Below, in pieces: positions 7,214-15,627 of a DNA stretch of 44,457 bases. The position numbers and the translations under genes are program-made. The notes under the pieces were generated by a model, which saw nothing but the letters and a program-made list of their open reading frames with translations, was not told where the DNA came from and searched no databases. Where the stretch lies: the NCBI GenBank assembly GCA_020720455.1, contig DYOQ01000014.1, forward strand, positions 10,469-54,925, in the 5' to 3' direction. How positions within the stretch are numbered: the stretch's first letter is position 1; every line of letters starts with the position of its first letter. The stretch comes from Bdellovibrio sp. (GTDB lineage: Bacteria; Bdellovibrionota; Bacteriovoracia; Bacteriovoracales; Bacteriovoracaceae).

Positions 7214-10063
7214 ATGAATACACTAAAGTCGCTTTCCCTGATGCTAATAATGCTGGTACCACTTACTGTGGTTTGGGGTAGTGTTGAATCATCTCATTCG
7301 TCATCTGCTTTAAACGAAGATTGTAGGATAAATGGGGGCCCGACCACAAGCAAAGCACTATCTTCGCTACTAAGTTTTGGAAAGGAGTTCGGGGACAGAT
7401 TTCAAAATTCTGCCTTGGATATATTTAACAACGGAAAAAAAATTATCTGGGATGATCCAAAACAGTATTGGGGAGAGCTTGGAAAAGAAAAGTTAGTAAA
7501 AAAAATAAGAAAGGAGTACGTTGACCAGAATCAAATGCTTCAAGATTATTTACGACAAAATGTTATTGTCGAAAGTGACTTAAATAAAATTTCGCAGGAT
7601 GCGGCGAAGAGGATTCTTGATGACGGCATTTTTGGAAGTGATATATCGTCCTTTGATGATTTGAGGGCAAGAGTTGAGCTTTCTGGTTTTAAGGGAGCGT
7701 ACACCTCATCAGTTATAGAAAAAATAATTTTAAAAGAGCTTGAAAGAAACGGTGTTCTTGGTGATCTTCAAGGACTTGCTGAAAAAATAAGTGGTGAGAA
7801 TAAAAAGTGTGTTGATAATGCTCGGGATGGCCAAGAAGTTATAAAGTGCACGAGCGTATTAGAAAGCAACTTGGCAACACAGATAGGAGGGCAGAGGCTA
7901 GAACAAGGGTTATTAGCGTTTGGCAAGTACGCTCCCGCAGGAGATATAAAAGAAAAGGTTGAGCAGACTTATCGTGCGTGTGCGAGCGGATGGTTTAAAA
8001 ATAAGAAGGAACGTAAAGGTAAAGATATCACAGCTTGTGTTGTGAAGTCAGTTTTGTTTGCTTATCGTGAGACATCAACGGCCGAAGCAATGAAAGAGTT
8101 GAATAAGATAAAAACTACGAGTGGAAAAAAACTTGATGATGTAACGAGCAAAAATATAATTCTGGATGCTCTAAATGATCCAAAAGTTAAGGATGAGTGT
8201 AAGTACATTGACGGTATTGTTGGGAAACTATCAGAGGATGAGATTAATAGTCGTTTTGTAAATACAAATGATCTTGCTACGTTAGGAGCGGAATTGAGTG
8301 GTCAGTGTAAAGCGGCATTAACGAAATCGATAGGTGCTCGAATAGTTGCTGTGTCACTTACACAAGATCCAGGAGTGCTAAGTTCGTTTAAGGTGGTTCC
8401 CCAAAGTTTTGTAGATCAAATATTAAATGTAGGTTACTGGCCTTGTATCTCTCTTCAAAAAGAGATAGAACCACAGAAATGCACGGGGTACGTGACACTG
8501 CAAGCGATGAAGGAGATTTCTGTAAAGGAGTTAGAATCAAAGTTAGCAGGATACGGCTTAGGAAAAAAATCTAGTGTGATCTCAAACTACACAGATGTTT
8601 GTATATCTAAAATTGAAAAAAAATTTTTAAATGACATTGAAGCAGATGTTGACTCTGGAAGTCCTGAGCATGCTGTTGTTGGATGTTTAGAGCAAGCCGT
8701 TGCGGATGCTGGCGGCGAGATTTCTAAAGTTGAGTTAGGGAAATATCTAAAGAGTGAAGGTTTTACGTTGCAATATCATCAAAAATTAAGTGAAGCGTTT
8801 GGTAATAAAATAGCAACTGAGACGACTAATTGTTTGCGTTTACAGTTTGTATCGAAAGGTAAAAGAAGATTTAACTCTATTCTTGATTTTCAAAAAGGTG
8901 TTTCTCTAGTTGTTAATTCATGTACAGAGAGTGTCGCTAATAAGATGAGGCCGGAGATATTTAAAAGTACATTAAAATTGGCGATGACGGAATACTATGA
9001 AAAGACAGTAAATGCTATTTTCGATAATGAGTCCAGCAATGCTGTCGAAGATGCTTCTAGATTATTGTTAGCACTAGAAGGATCCGAGAAAAGTGGAAAG
9101 GGAACCCCTCTTGATGAGTCTACAATTAAGAGTATTAAAAAATTTTCAAAAGATATAGTTAGTTGTTATAAGCGGTTTCCAGAAGAGTGTCAGTCATTAT
9201 TGAATAAAGCTATTTTAGATTTATCTAGCAAGAAGAATTTAACTACAAAAGAGCTGACTGGGTTATTAATTGAAACTGAGCTGGGCCGTAGGTTAATAGC
9301 GATGGAGACTAGTGCAAAATTAATTGATGGGATAGAGGTCGCTGGAAAGCGGGCAGGGTTGAATGTTTCCAGAATGAATCTTGAATTATTACTTGATCCA
9401 GTATTGTTAGAAAAAGAGTTTTTCAATAGCTCGAATAAATCATGGAACAAATATCGCGAGCTGATTAAAAAAGCAACTATTGAAAATGTTGATCCAGATA
9501 GCTCAGTTGAGATCCAGCAAAATTTGGCGGATACTCTGTTTGGTGATTATTATAAGTATTATGATATTAGTGGTAAGAAAAAGGATGGGGTAGAAATAGA
9601 TACTAACAACAGCAGTGTGAAATTAATTGATGGGATCATGGGAACTTTTATAGATGCAAAGCTTGGAGAGGAGGTATCTAAGAGCATAAAAGGACATTTT
9701 ATTATTGATGGTGTTGTTTCTCAAACGATTGGCGGCAATCTCTTGTCACTTGAAAAATATACAACATGGGATTTGATTAAGCCTAACGGAGAGGGCGCTC
9801 GGAAATATTTTGTTGATGAGTTCTTATATCTAGGTGTTTCTGGGAATAGTAGTTCATCAAATGAACAGGAAAAAAATAAGAAGCTTACCTCCGAAGTAAA
9901 AAATGCTGTTCTAGTTAGTGGCGCAAAAGGTGTAGGTATTGTAAGTATTTTTAAATCAGTGGTTGGTATTCCTTGGGCAGTGGCAAGTGAGTTTCTTGAA
10001 GCACTTTCAGGAACTGAGATTTCAGGCCAAAAAACGATCGATGGTGGCACAGGAAATCAGTAG
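7214..10063 (+). CDS. Giant exported helical protein with seven cysteine pairs
   Basis: A 949-residue protein with a signal peptide (residues 1-22, cleavage near VWGS) and no further membrane segment. It has 15 cysteines: one at 37, then pairs at 199/212, 256/275, 329/365, 411/423, 463/491, 540/570 and 651/659, recurring every 50-110 residues in helical, Lys/Glu-rich sequence. This suggests repeated disulfide-bridged helical hairpins. The last 290 residues lack Cys and probably form a separate domain. I recognise no family. The ATG has almost no Shine-Dalgarno sequence; TATGAT at 7193-7198 is a possible -10. The gene ends 7 nt from the convergent caspase-like gene. A surface or predation role is only a guess. 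Confidence 0.75.
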   Translation: MNTLKSLSLMLIMLVPLTVVWGSVESSHSSSALNEDCRINGGPTTSKALSSLLSFGKEFGDRFQNSALDIFNNGKKIIWDDPKQYWGELGKEKLVKKIRKEYVDQNQMLQDYLRQNVIVESDLNKISQDAAKRILDDGIFGSDISSFDDLRARVELSGFKGAYTSSVIEKIILKELERNGVLGDLQGLAEKISGENKKCVDNARDGQEVIKCTSVLESNLATQIGGQRLEQGLLAFGKYAPAGDIKEKVEQTYRACASGWFKNKKERKGKDITACVVKSVLFAYRETSTAEAMKELNKIKTTSGKKLDDVTSKNIILDALNDPKVKDECKYIDGIVGKLSEDEINSRFVNTNDLATLGAELSGQCKAALTKSIGARIVAVSLTQDPGVLSSFKVVPQSFVDQILNVGYWPCISLQKEIEPQKCTGYVTLQAMKEISVKELESKLAGYGLGKKSSVISNYTDVCISKIEKKFLNDIEADVDSGSPEHAVVGCLEQAVADAGGEISKVELGKYLKSEGFTLQYHQKLSEAFGNKIATETTNCLRLQFVSKGKRRFNSILDFQKGVSLVVNSCTESVANKMRPEIFKSTLKLAMTEYYEKTVNAIFDNESSNAVEDASRLLLALEGSEKSGKGTPLDESTIKSIKKFSKDIVSCYKRFPEECQSLLNKAILDLSSKKNLTTKELTGLLIETELGRRLIAMETSAKLIDGIEVAGKRAGLNVSRMNLELLLDPVLLEKEFFNSSNKSWNKYRELIKKATIENVDPDSSVEIQQNLADTLFGDYYKYYDISGKKKDGVEIDTNNSSVKLIDGIMGTFIDAKLGEEVSKSIKGHFIIDGVVSQTIGGNLLSLEKYTTWDLIKPNGEGARKYFVDEFLYLGVSGNSSSSNEQEKNKKLTSEVKNAVLVSGAKGVGIVSIFKSVVGIPWAVASEFLEALSGTEISGQKTIDGGTGNQ

Positions 10064-10070
10064 ATGTTTT

Positions 10071-12125
10071 CTATAGGCTTTTTAAAACGGCCAGAGCTAT
10101 TTTTTTATATGCGATTTCATATGCTGAGTAAATTCTCATCGAAGCATTTTCCTTTTCTTCATTTGGGTCATCTAGCTGAGCTTGTTCGGATGATGACATC
10201 TGTTTAGTTTCGAGCTCGATTTCAGCTGACAAGGCAGATATAAGATCAGATTTATATGGTTCTTCTCCGTTATATGCTTTGAGCGAATTTGTGAGATGCT
10301 TGATGTGAGGGTTTTCATTATAGTCAATATTTGAATACATGGCCAATAGATCTTGACTGACTTCTAAATCTGATTTGTGATTGCTTATGAAGGTGTCTCG
10401 GATTGATCTTAGTATATCTTTGTTTTTGTCTGGCGCACTTAAGTAGTCAGCGTATTGCTGGAGTACAGTATTGTTTTTTTCTGAAGTTAATCTTTTTTCG
10501 ATCACTTGGTTTTCAAAATTAGCTCTTATTGTATCGTTTGGAAAGGTGGTGTACTCGGTTAGTTTTAGAGTTTGGATGTTGTCTTGAAGTTTGATGCGTT
10601 CCAGGAGATGCTCGATGCGTTTCTCGTCATTTTTTTCTGATAAAATCTTTTCTTCAATGTCGGATAATACAATGGAACTTTTTACTAAATTGCCAATCGA
10701 AGTATCAATCTCACATCTCGGCCAGTCAGCAACTTTTGAAGGTGAATCTTCAGCAAAAGAGGTTAGGTTTTCACTATCAGAAGAGAGGCAGTAGTGATCA
10801 TGTTGGAGTAACAGTTCGTTAAGTCCTGCCTGTAATCTCGATGCAATTTTTTTATCCTTGTCGTTAGCGAGACCTTGAATGTTCTTAGAAAGTTTTTCAA
10901 GTTCCGTGCTTATTTCCCCACGTTTCATCTTTTTTAATTCATCAGCAGATGGAAATGAAATCCCCATTTCTTGAAGAATAATCTTAGTCTCTTCAAACTG
11001 TTTTTTAAATAGTTCAACGGCATTGTTCTTAATTTTTTGGTATTTGATTAGCAGTAGTGAGATGTTTGTGTTTTCAGAAAAGTTAGTGCCCAAGATGTTT
11101 TTCAGGAATTGTTTGCACTCATCAAGATTTGATATCTGCTGTAGTAGTGCATGAAACTGTCTTAATGTACTTCCTTCTTGCTCTGGTGGATCATTACAAT
11201 CAGTAGTTTTTGCTTCATAATAACAGACATACTTTTTGTATAGTTTAGAAAAAATATCTTCTTGACAGTTTTTTGTATCAGCGAAGTTGCGGACTCGTAT
11301 GTTTTGCTTAGAAGTGTTTGCGTCAGCATAATACTCATTTCCACAACTGTTTTTCAAGTATACAGCTGCACTAGTTGTAGAGATGTTTGCAATTTTTGAA
11401 AGTATACTTTTCATTTTTTTATCATCAGCAGAACGGATCAGCTCTTGTTCCTTGACTAGTATCCCTTCTAAAAATTGATGGTTAGACGCTTTATATTGTG
11501 AGGGCCCAAGATCATGAAATCCAGAGACAAGGGCTAAATTTTGAAAAGAGTCTTTCCAGACACTCTCAACTGTTCCGGGTGAGTTTGTGTAACACCCCCA
11601 CAGGTTGACAGAGCGGACGCTTTCGGCCGTTTCCGGCAATTTGTCTTTGATGGAGTCTATAAAGATCTTTGAAGAGAAACCGCCTAGCGCTCCACTAAAA
11701 CGTCCGCCACCGTGGTGTCCGGATAGGATGATAGATGTAATACCATCGGCATTAGTTGATTGTTTGATGGATGAGAGGTCTTTTTCAAGGTTTATTTTGC
11801 GATTAAGCACAAGGCCATCTCTTTCTGCTGTTTTTGCATCAATCTTCATTTGTAATTGTTGGCAATTTCTGCTGCAGTTATAGTAAGCTTTTTGAATTTT
11901 ATCTATATTATCATCGATTGCCCGAAGTTTTTTTCTTTCTGATATTGGCATTTTTTCAAGAGAGGGAATTATGATTAACTGTTCGCCTCGTTTGATCGCA
12001 GCTTTTTTTGCAGTTTCAATTTCAAGAAGATTGTTATTAATATCGACAAATAAAATAGCAGCATTAGATCTAGTACAAACTACCAACAAAAATATGAACA
12101 GAAATGCATAGTTTGCTTTACCCAT
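10071..12125 (-). CDS. Exported protein with clan-CD (caspase/gingipain-like) peptidase motifs
   Basis: A 684-residue protein with a signal peptide (1-22, ends TRSNA). After a first hydrophobic strand (AILFVDINNN) and a helical insert come two motifs typical of clan CD cysteine peptidases: a strand ending in His-Gly (TSIILSGHHGGG, His137/138) and a second strand ending in Cys (SVNLWGCYTNS, Cys178). A segment FHDLGPSQYKASNHQFL follows that could complete the fold. From about residue 280 the protein is helical and Cys-containing, without a known domain. Motif order and spacing fit caspase, C11 or gingipain folds; peptidase activity is inferred. Its ATG overlaps the upstream stop by 8 nt, so translation is coupled. 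CHAT-like non-peptidase variants are the alternative. Confidence 0.65.
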   Translation of the reverse strand: MGKANYAFLFIFLLVVCTRSNAAILFVDINNNLLEIETAKKAAIKRGEQLIIIPSLEKMPISERKKLRAIDDNIDKIQKAYYNCSRNCQQLQMKIDAKTAERDGLVLNRKINLEKDLSSIKQSTNADGITSIILSGHHGGGRFSGALGGFSSKIFIDSIKDKLPETAESVRSVNLWGCYTNSPGTVESVWKDSFQNLALVSGFHDLGPSQYKASNHQFLEGILVKEQELIRSADDKKMKSILSKIANISTTSAAVYLKNSCGNEYYADANTSKQNIRVRNFADTKNCQEDIFSKLYKKYVCYYEAKTTDCNDPPEQEGSTLRQFHALLQQISNLDECKQFLKNILGTNFSENTNISLLLIKYQKIKNNAVELFKKQFEETKIILQEMGISFPSADELKKMKRGEISTELEKLSKNIQGLANDKDKKIASRLQAGLNELLLQHDHYCLSSDSENLTSFAEDSPSKVADWPRCEIDTSIGNLVKSSIVLSDIEEKILSEKNDEKRIEHLLERIKLQDNIQTLKLTEYTTFPNDTIRANFENQVIEKRLTSEKNNTVLQQYADYLSAPDKNKDILRSIRDTFISNHKSDLEVSQDLLAMYSNIDYNENPHIKHLTNSLKAYNGEEPYKSDLISALSAEIELETKQMSSSEQAQLDDPNEEKENASMRIYSAYEIAYKKIALAVLKSL

Positions 12126-12540
12126 GAGGAGTCCTCTTGGTCTGTTTTTTTTCTTCTTGTTTTTTTAATTTGATAAGCTTTACAAGGTTTTCATTCGGAA
12201 TTTTGGGATACGTCTTGGATAGATCTTCTAAGCTCATGTAGCGAGATCTAGAGTATAACATATCTTTATCGACAGAATCCATGGTTGTTATGTGGGTATC
12301 AACGCCAGCAGTTGCAAAGATATTTTCTCTTTTTTCTATGTATGTTTTTTGGGTAGCGTTGGTTTTTACTTTGTCATTTGTATAAGTTTTGACACCATCT
12401 GATTCTAATTCCTTAACGTCAATATTTGGATCTAGCTGGATGACGTGAATGTTTTGTGATGTTCTGCTCTGTTCAGTTGAAAATGATTGGTTACTGAATA
12501 ACCACAAAAACGAAGATAAAGCTAGATTAAATTTCCACAT
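12118..12540 (-). CDS. Small exported protein coupled to the caspase-like gene
   Basis: The preferred start is ATG 12540 (MWKFNLALSSFLWLFSNQSFS, a good signal peptide) with CAGGG upstream; an upstream in-frame codon at 12567 would add nine residues and spoil the signal. The 140-residue product is polar after cleavage, with many Thr, Lys and Asp, and ends in a basic KKQEEKKQTKR tail. No Cys and no known domain. Its stop codon lies inside the first codons of the caspase-like gene (8-nt overlap). A chaperone, inhibitor or propeptide-like partner is a guess based only on this tight coupling. Confidence 0.6.
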   Translation of the reverse strand: MWKFNLALSSFLWLFSNQSFSTEQSRTSQNIHVIQLDPNIDVKELESDGVKTYTNDKVKTNATQKTYIEKRENIFATAGVDTHITTMDSVDKDMLYSRSRYMSLEDLSKTYPKIPNENLVKLIKLKKQEEKKQTKRTPHG

Positions 12541-12651
12541 AAAATGCCCTGTTACATTGTAGCACATTGGAGATGTTCAACTTAAAAAACTATACGTGGG
12601 AAATTTTGGCCGTTAGAATATGGATAACTGTCAAATTGAATAGGTAGTTAC

Positions 12652-13044
12652 ATGAATGAAAAATTTTTAAGTTGGTTGGAGCAAGCTGCAGAGGATATAA
12701 AATGGGGAGATGATTCCTTGGCCTCTGGTCATTATGCACAAAGTTGTTTTATTGCTCAGCAGATTGCAGAAAAAAGTTTAAAAGCGTTAGGTTTCTTTAG
12801 AGGTTATGATCTTCTCAAGTCTCATTCGTTAGTACAGATTGCGAAAGAGTTGAAAATTAATGGTGAGATTGAAAAAGCTTCAAGACGATTAGATTTGTAT
12901 TATATTTCGACAAGATATCCTGATGCTTTGCCTGATGCTGGTGTCCCAAGTCACTATTTTGGTATAGAACAGGCCGAAGAAGCGATGTTGATGGCAAAAA
13001 TGATTCATGAAAAATGTAAACATGAAATCGAAGGGCATTCTTGA
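12652..13044 (+). CDS. HEPN-domain protein, toxin of a HEPN-MNT pair
   Basis: A 130-residue all-helical HEPN protein (Pfam HEPN, PF05168 type). It has the N-terminal signature of a Trp/Leu-rich helix with AAEDIKWGDDSL, then CFIAQQIAEKSLKAL and SHSLVQIAKEL, and the C-terminal RYPDALPDAG segment common in MNT-linked HEPN proteins. The classic Rx4-6H RNase motif is not obvious; RYPDA occupies the equivalent helix. In such pairs HEPN is usually the toxin and the nucleotidyltransferase the antitoxin. AGGT lies ahead of the ATG. The partner gene begins at the last base of its stop codon. Confidence 0.85.
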   Translation: MNEKFLSWLEQAAEDIKWGDDSLASGHYAQSCFIAQQIAEKSLKALGFFRGYDLLKSHSLVQIAKELKINGEIEKASRRLDLYYISTRYPDALPDAGVPSHYFGIEQAEEAMLMAKMIHEKCKHEIEGHS

Positions 13045-13427
13045 TGTCAATTATTGCAAAATCTATGAAATTTTCTGACCTCACTAAGGTTGATTATGAT
13101 CAAGTTATTTCTGAATTAAGAGAGAAAATTAAAGGACGTGTAGATAAGGCGTATCTTTTTGGAAGTTTTGCTAATAAAACCCACAGAGCAGACAGTGATA
13201 TTGATATAATTTTGATTATGGAAACGACCACCTCGTTTACTAGTCGATCTCAACAATTTGTTGATCTTTTTGACACATATCCGAAGCTTGATATTTTGGT
13301 GTATACACAGCGAGAATTTGACTCAATTCTTACTCAGGAAATTGGGTTTGGAAAAAATATACAATTAAGTCTAAAGAATTTTTACAAGAATGGCTGGGGA
13401 GGTGGGACTCGAACCCACGACCAATAG
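13044..13427 (+). CDS. MNT-type nucleotidyltransferase, antitoxin, overlapping tRNA-Asn
   Basis: A minimal nucleotidyltransferase with the active-site signature GSFANKTHRADSDID (GSx10DxD) and a following strand with a third acidic residue (KLDILVY). Family members can AMPylate the HEPN partner. A TTG precedes it, but ATG 13044 (tgATG junction, AAGGG upstream) is the better start, giving 127 residues. The last dozen codons (GWGGGTRTHDQ) are antisense to the 3' end of tRNA-Asn: the overlap is 37 nt. The natural C-terminus was probably lost or replaced at that junction, which hints at insertion beside the tRNA. Confidence 0.85.
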   Translation: MSIIAKSMKFSDLTKVDYDQVISELREKIKGRVDKAYLFGSFANKTHRADSDIDIILIMETTTSFTSRSQQFVDLFDTYPKLDILVYTQREFDSILTQEIGFGKNIQLSLKNFYKNGWGGGTRTHDQ

Positions 13428-13467
13428 ATTAACAGTCTACTGCGCTAACCAACTGCGCTACTCCCCA
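13391..13467 (-). tRNA. tRNA-Asn (anticodon GTT)
   Basis: Read on the minus strand the sequence folds as a full cloverleaf. The 7-bp acceptor stem is TGGGGAG/CTCCCCA, discriminator G, and CCA encoded at 13393-13391. The D-arm is GCGC..GCGC. The anticodon loop is CTGTTAA with GTT. The T-arm is GTGGG-TTCGAGT-CCCAC. U1 and discriminator G match bacterial tRNA-Asn. The 3' 37 nt overlap the end of the convergent MNT gene. No intrinsic terminator follows the CCA end. Confidence 0.97.
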
Positions 13468-13496
13468 ACTAAATTCAAGTATCTGAAGTATCATTT

Positions 13497-13525
13497 GTTA
13501 TATTTTGGGTTTAACAATTTGTCTA
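13497..13525 (-). promoter_or_regulatory. Sigma-70 promoter of tRNA-Asn
   Basis: On the minus strand, TAGACA (13525-13520), a 17-nt spacer and TATAAC (13502-13497) match the -35/-10 consensus at five of six positions each. The predicted transcription start near 13490 gives a leader of about 23 nt before the tRNA 5' end at 13467. Confidence 0.65.
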
Positions 13526-13601
13526 GCTAAAATTTTATATCCGCTTTTTTTGGTCAAGTTTTTTGGCGGTCTGCCGATATGGTATTGAGGTGGGCCAATA
13601 T

Positions 13602-14093
13602 ATGAGCAATGTGGCAAAAAAAGTAAAGAAAGAGGGTGTTGAAAATCAAGTTGCGATTGAAAGTCTTCCTCTTATTACTGAGCTTTTAAATCTCATTACA
13701 CCGCAATCTTTGACTCGGCTTATTTCCGAAACTGGAAGTGGCAATAGGGTGCCTCTAATTAGTCTATTTGAAAGGAAAAAAACTTTAGATCAGGCAGAGG
13801 AGACGAGTCGGCCAGCAAGGATTGTAAATGAGAATAATTTTAAACTTATTCAAGGTGGAGATGATCAACAAGTGGAGAGTGAAATTGAAGATCTGTCGAC
13901 ATCAGAGTTTATACTTTTTGAGAAGAAAAAACTGAAGAAGCTTTCAATGATGATTATGAAGGGAAAGAGCAAGAAAGTTTACGAAGACGCTGCGAAAATT
14001 ATTGTAACAAAGAGAGATGTTAATATTGAGGAAGAGGTTGAAGAAATAGATATTCAAGGAAAAGGGTTGATCGTTAATAAAAATCAATATTAA
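13602..14093 (+). CDS. Small charged protein of unknown function
   Basis: The start is ATG 13602, with GAGGTG 9 nt upstream; the longer in-frame opening at 13563 has no site. The 163-residue product is soluble, without signal peptide or membrane segment. Residues 1-60 look helical (ESLPLITELLNLITPQSLTRLI), the middle is a polar linker, and residues 110-163 alternate Lys-rich and Glu-rich helices (FEKKKLKKLSMMIMKGKSKK, EEEVEEID). No family is recognised. It lies just beyond the tRNA-Asn promoter, transcribed away from it, and ends 2 nt from the convergent aldehyde dehydrogenase gene. Confidence 0.65.
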   Translation: MSNVAKKVKKEGVENQVAIESLPLITELLNLITPQSLTRLISETGSGNRVPLISLFERKKTLDQAEETSRPARIVNENNFKLIQGGDDQQVESEIEDLSTSEFILFEKKKLKKLSMMIMKGKSKKVYEDAAKIIVTKRDVNIEEEVEEIDIQGKGLIVNKNQY

Positions 14094-14095
14094 AT

Positions 14096-15580
14096 TTAGT
14101 ATCTAGATAGATTTGAAACAGGAAAAACGCAGCTATCAAGCGTTCCAATTCCACCTGTTCTAAAGTTACTAGAATTTTTCAAGCTGCCAATTGGAAAACG
14201 TGGATCGAGTGTAGTGGTTGGAACGTTAAAATTAATAGAACCGGTATGGATATCTCTAAGACATATCTCTTGCATCTCTTTTGCGTTTGAAAAAAGAGAG
14301 GTTGCTAGTCCAAACTCTGTGCTATTTGCAATATTGATTGCCTCTTCAGCTTCTTGATAAGGGATGATGGTACAGTTTGGAGATAAAATTTCACTTCCAA
14401 GAAATAGACTTTGTGGTATTAATTTTTTTGTATAGTGGATAGATGGTGAGACATAGTGTCCTCTTTTTTTTCTTTCAAGTTGTTTACCCCTCATGATCTC
14501 TGTTATCCCCTCACGTTTTGCCATGCCGATAAAAAGCAAATAGGTTTTTACTGCTTGTTCGTTTATTAGCGGTCCCATAAAAGGTTCATTGCCTGATTCA
14601 AATTCAAAAGGGTGATCGACAACGATCTCTTTTGAACGTTGATGAAATTTTGTGATGAACTCATCTTCAATGTTTTTATGAATAGCTACGATTGCGGTAG
14701 AAAGACAGTCTTGGCCGCTGCATGCATAGCAAGAGTGGATGACAGCATCTAAAATTGAATCGACATTGCAGTCTTTGTGTAAAATTGTTGTATTTTTTCC
14801 ACTGAGCTCAAGCGAAAGCATTTTATTTATGCGTGAACTTGCGCTGTCTAGTAGGTGGCCACCTGTTTCGTTGCTACCAATAAATAGTACACCGATAATT
14901 TCTTTGTATTTAACTAGTCTTTTACCAACTTCTTCTCCGCCAATTACCATATTGATAACACCATTTGGGAAACCAGCTCGATGAAGAGCGCTTATTATTA
15001 GTTGTGAGGTATATACGGATTGCTCAGACGGTTTCAGTATGACAGAGTTTCCGCCAAGAAGAGCACTTACAATTCTATTTGATGGGATCTGGCATGGATA
15101 ATCAAATGGAGAGATAATTAATACTGGGCCAATTGGTTTGTATGAAATTGTGCCTGCGTATTTTTGATCGTCATTATGTATTGTTGCAGGAGATATTCTT
15201 CTTTTTGCATAATCGATTAGGACAGAGATGTGTGCGATGGTTTTGTCTACTTCGATATTTGCTGACCATTTTGGCTTTCCGACTTCATAACAGATTGCCT
15301 CGATGAGCTCATTTTTTATTATGCTCAATTCATTTTTATACCTTTCGATGATTGCAATTCTATCTTCAAGAGTTGTTTTTCTCCAAGAGCTAATACCTTT
15401 AACAGCAGATTCGACGATAGCGTCTAGATCGTTAAGACTTACGGGAGCTTTCCATAGGGTAGTTTGGATATCAGCAGGACAAGTTTTTTCTATGAAAATA
15501 TCACAAGCATCTGGCCCCGTCGTTGGCGGAAGATTGAAACAGTTGTTGTAGTAGTTGCCATGAATTGTAAATTTGCCCAT
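14096..15580 (-). CDS. AstD-like NAD(P)-dependent aldehyde dehydrogenase
   Basis: A 494-residue aldehyde dehydrogenase. Visible are the cofactor-loop motif ISPFDYPCQIP, the NAD-binding FIGSNETG near 233-240, the general-base Glu258 in LSLELSGKN and the catalytic Cys292 in ACSGQDC. Several segments match succinylglutamate semialdehyde dehydrogenase AstD: EVGKPKWSANIEV and the C-terminal CVFPVSNL (E. coli CAWPMASL). AstD oxidises succinylglutamate semialdehyde in arginine/ornithine breakdown. It follows an AstC-like aminotransferase by 47 nt, and the pair would run steps three and four of that pathway. astA, astB and astE are not here, so the substrate could be a different acyl-ornithine or ornithine product. 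Confidence 0.85.
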   Translation of the reverse strand: MGKFTIHGNYYNNCFNLPPTTGPDACDIFIEKTCPADIQTTLWKAPVSLNDLDAIVESAVKGISSWRKTTLEDRIAIIERYKNELSIIKNELIEAICYEVGKPKWSANIEVDKTIAHISVLIDYAKRRISPATIHNDDQKYAGTISYKPIGPVLIISPFDYPCQIPSNRIVSALLGGNSVILKPSEQSVYTSQLIISALHRAGFPNGVINMVIGGEEVGKRLVKYKEIIGVLFIGSNETGGHLLDSASSRINKMLSLELSGKNTTILHKDCNVDSILDAVIHSCYACSGQDCLSTAIVAIHKNIEDEFITKFHQRSKEIVVDHPFEFESGNEPFMGPLINEQAVKTYLLFIGMAKREGITEIMRGKQLERKKRGHYVSPSIHYTKKLIPQSLFLGSEILSPNCTIIPYQEAEEAINIANSTEFGLATSLFSNAKEMQEICLRDIHTGSINFNVPTTTLDPRFPIGSLKNSSNFRTGGIGTLDSCVFPVSNLSRY

Positions 15581-15627
15581 AAACGCGTCCTTGTTAGAGG
15601 CAAAGTAGAGAAGAGTTAAAGATGATA

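Noticed and set aside
9190-10050. Antisense open frames inside the giant secreted gene
   Set aside because: No start context, no recognisable product, and Ser-rich composition typical of shadows of a coding strand. The same applies to the other antisense frames over rny, flg, pil and PBP genes.
13391-13427. GGGTRTHDQ tail as a genuine conserved MNT C-terminus
   Set aside because: It is the antisense translation of the T-arm and acceptor of tRNA-Asn, not a protein motif.
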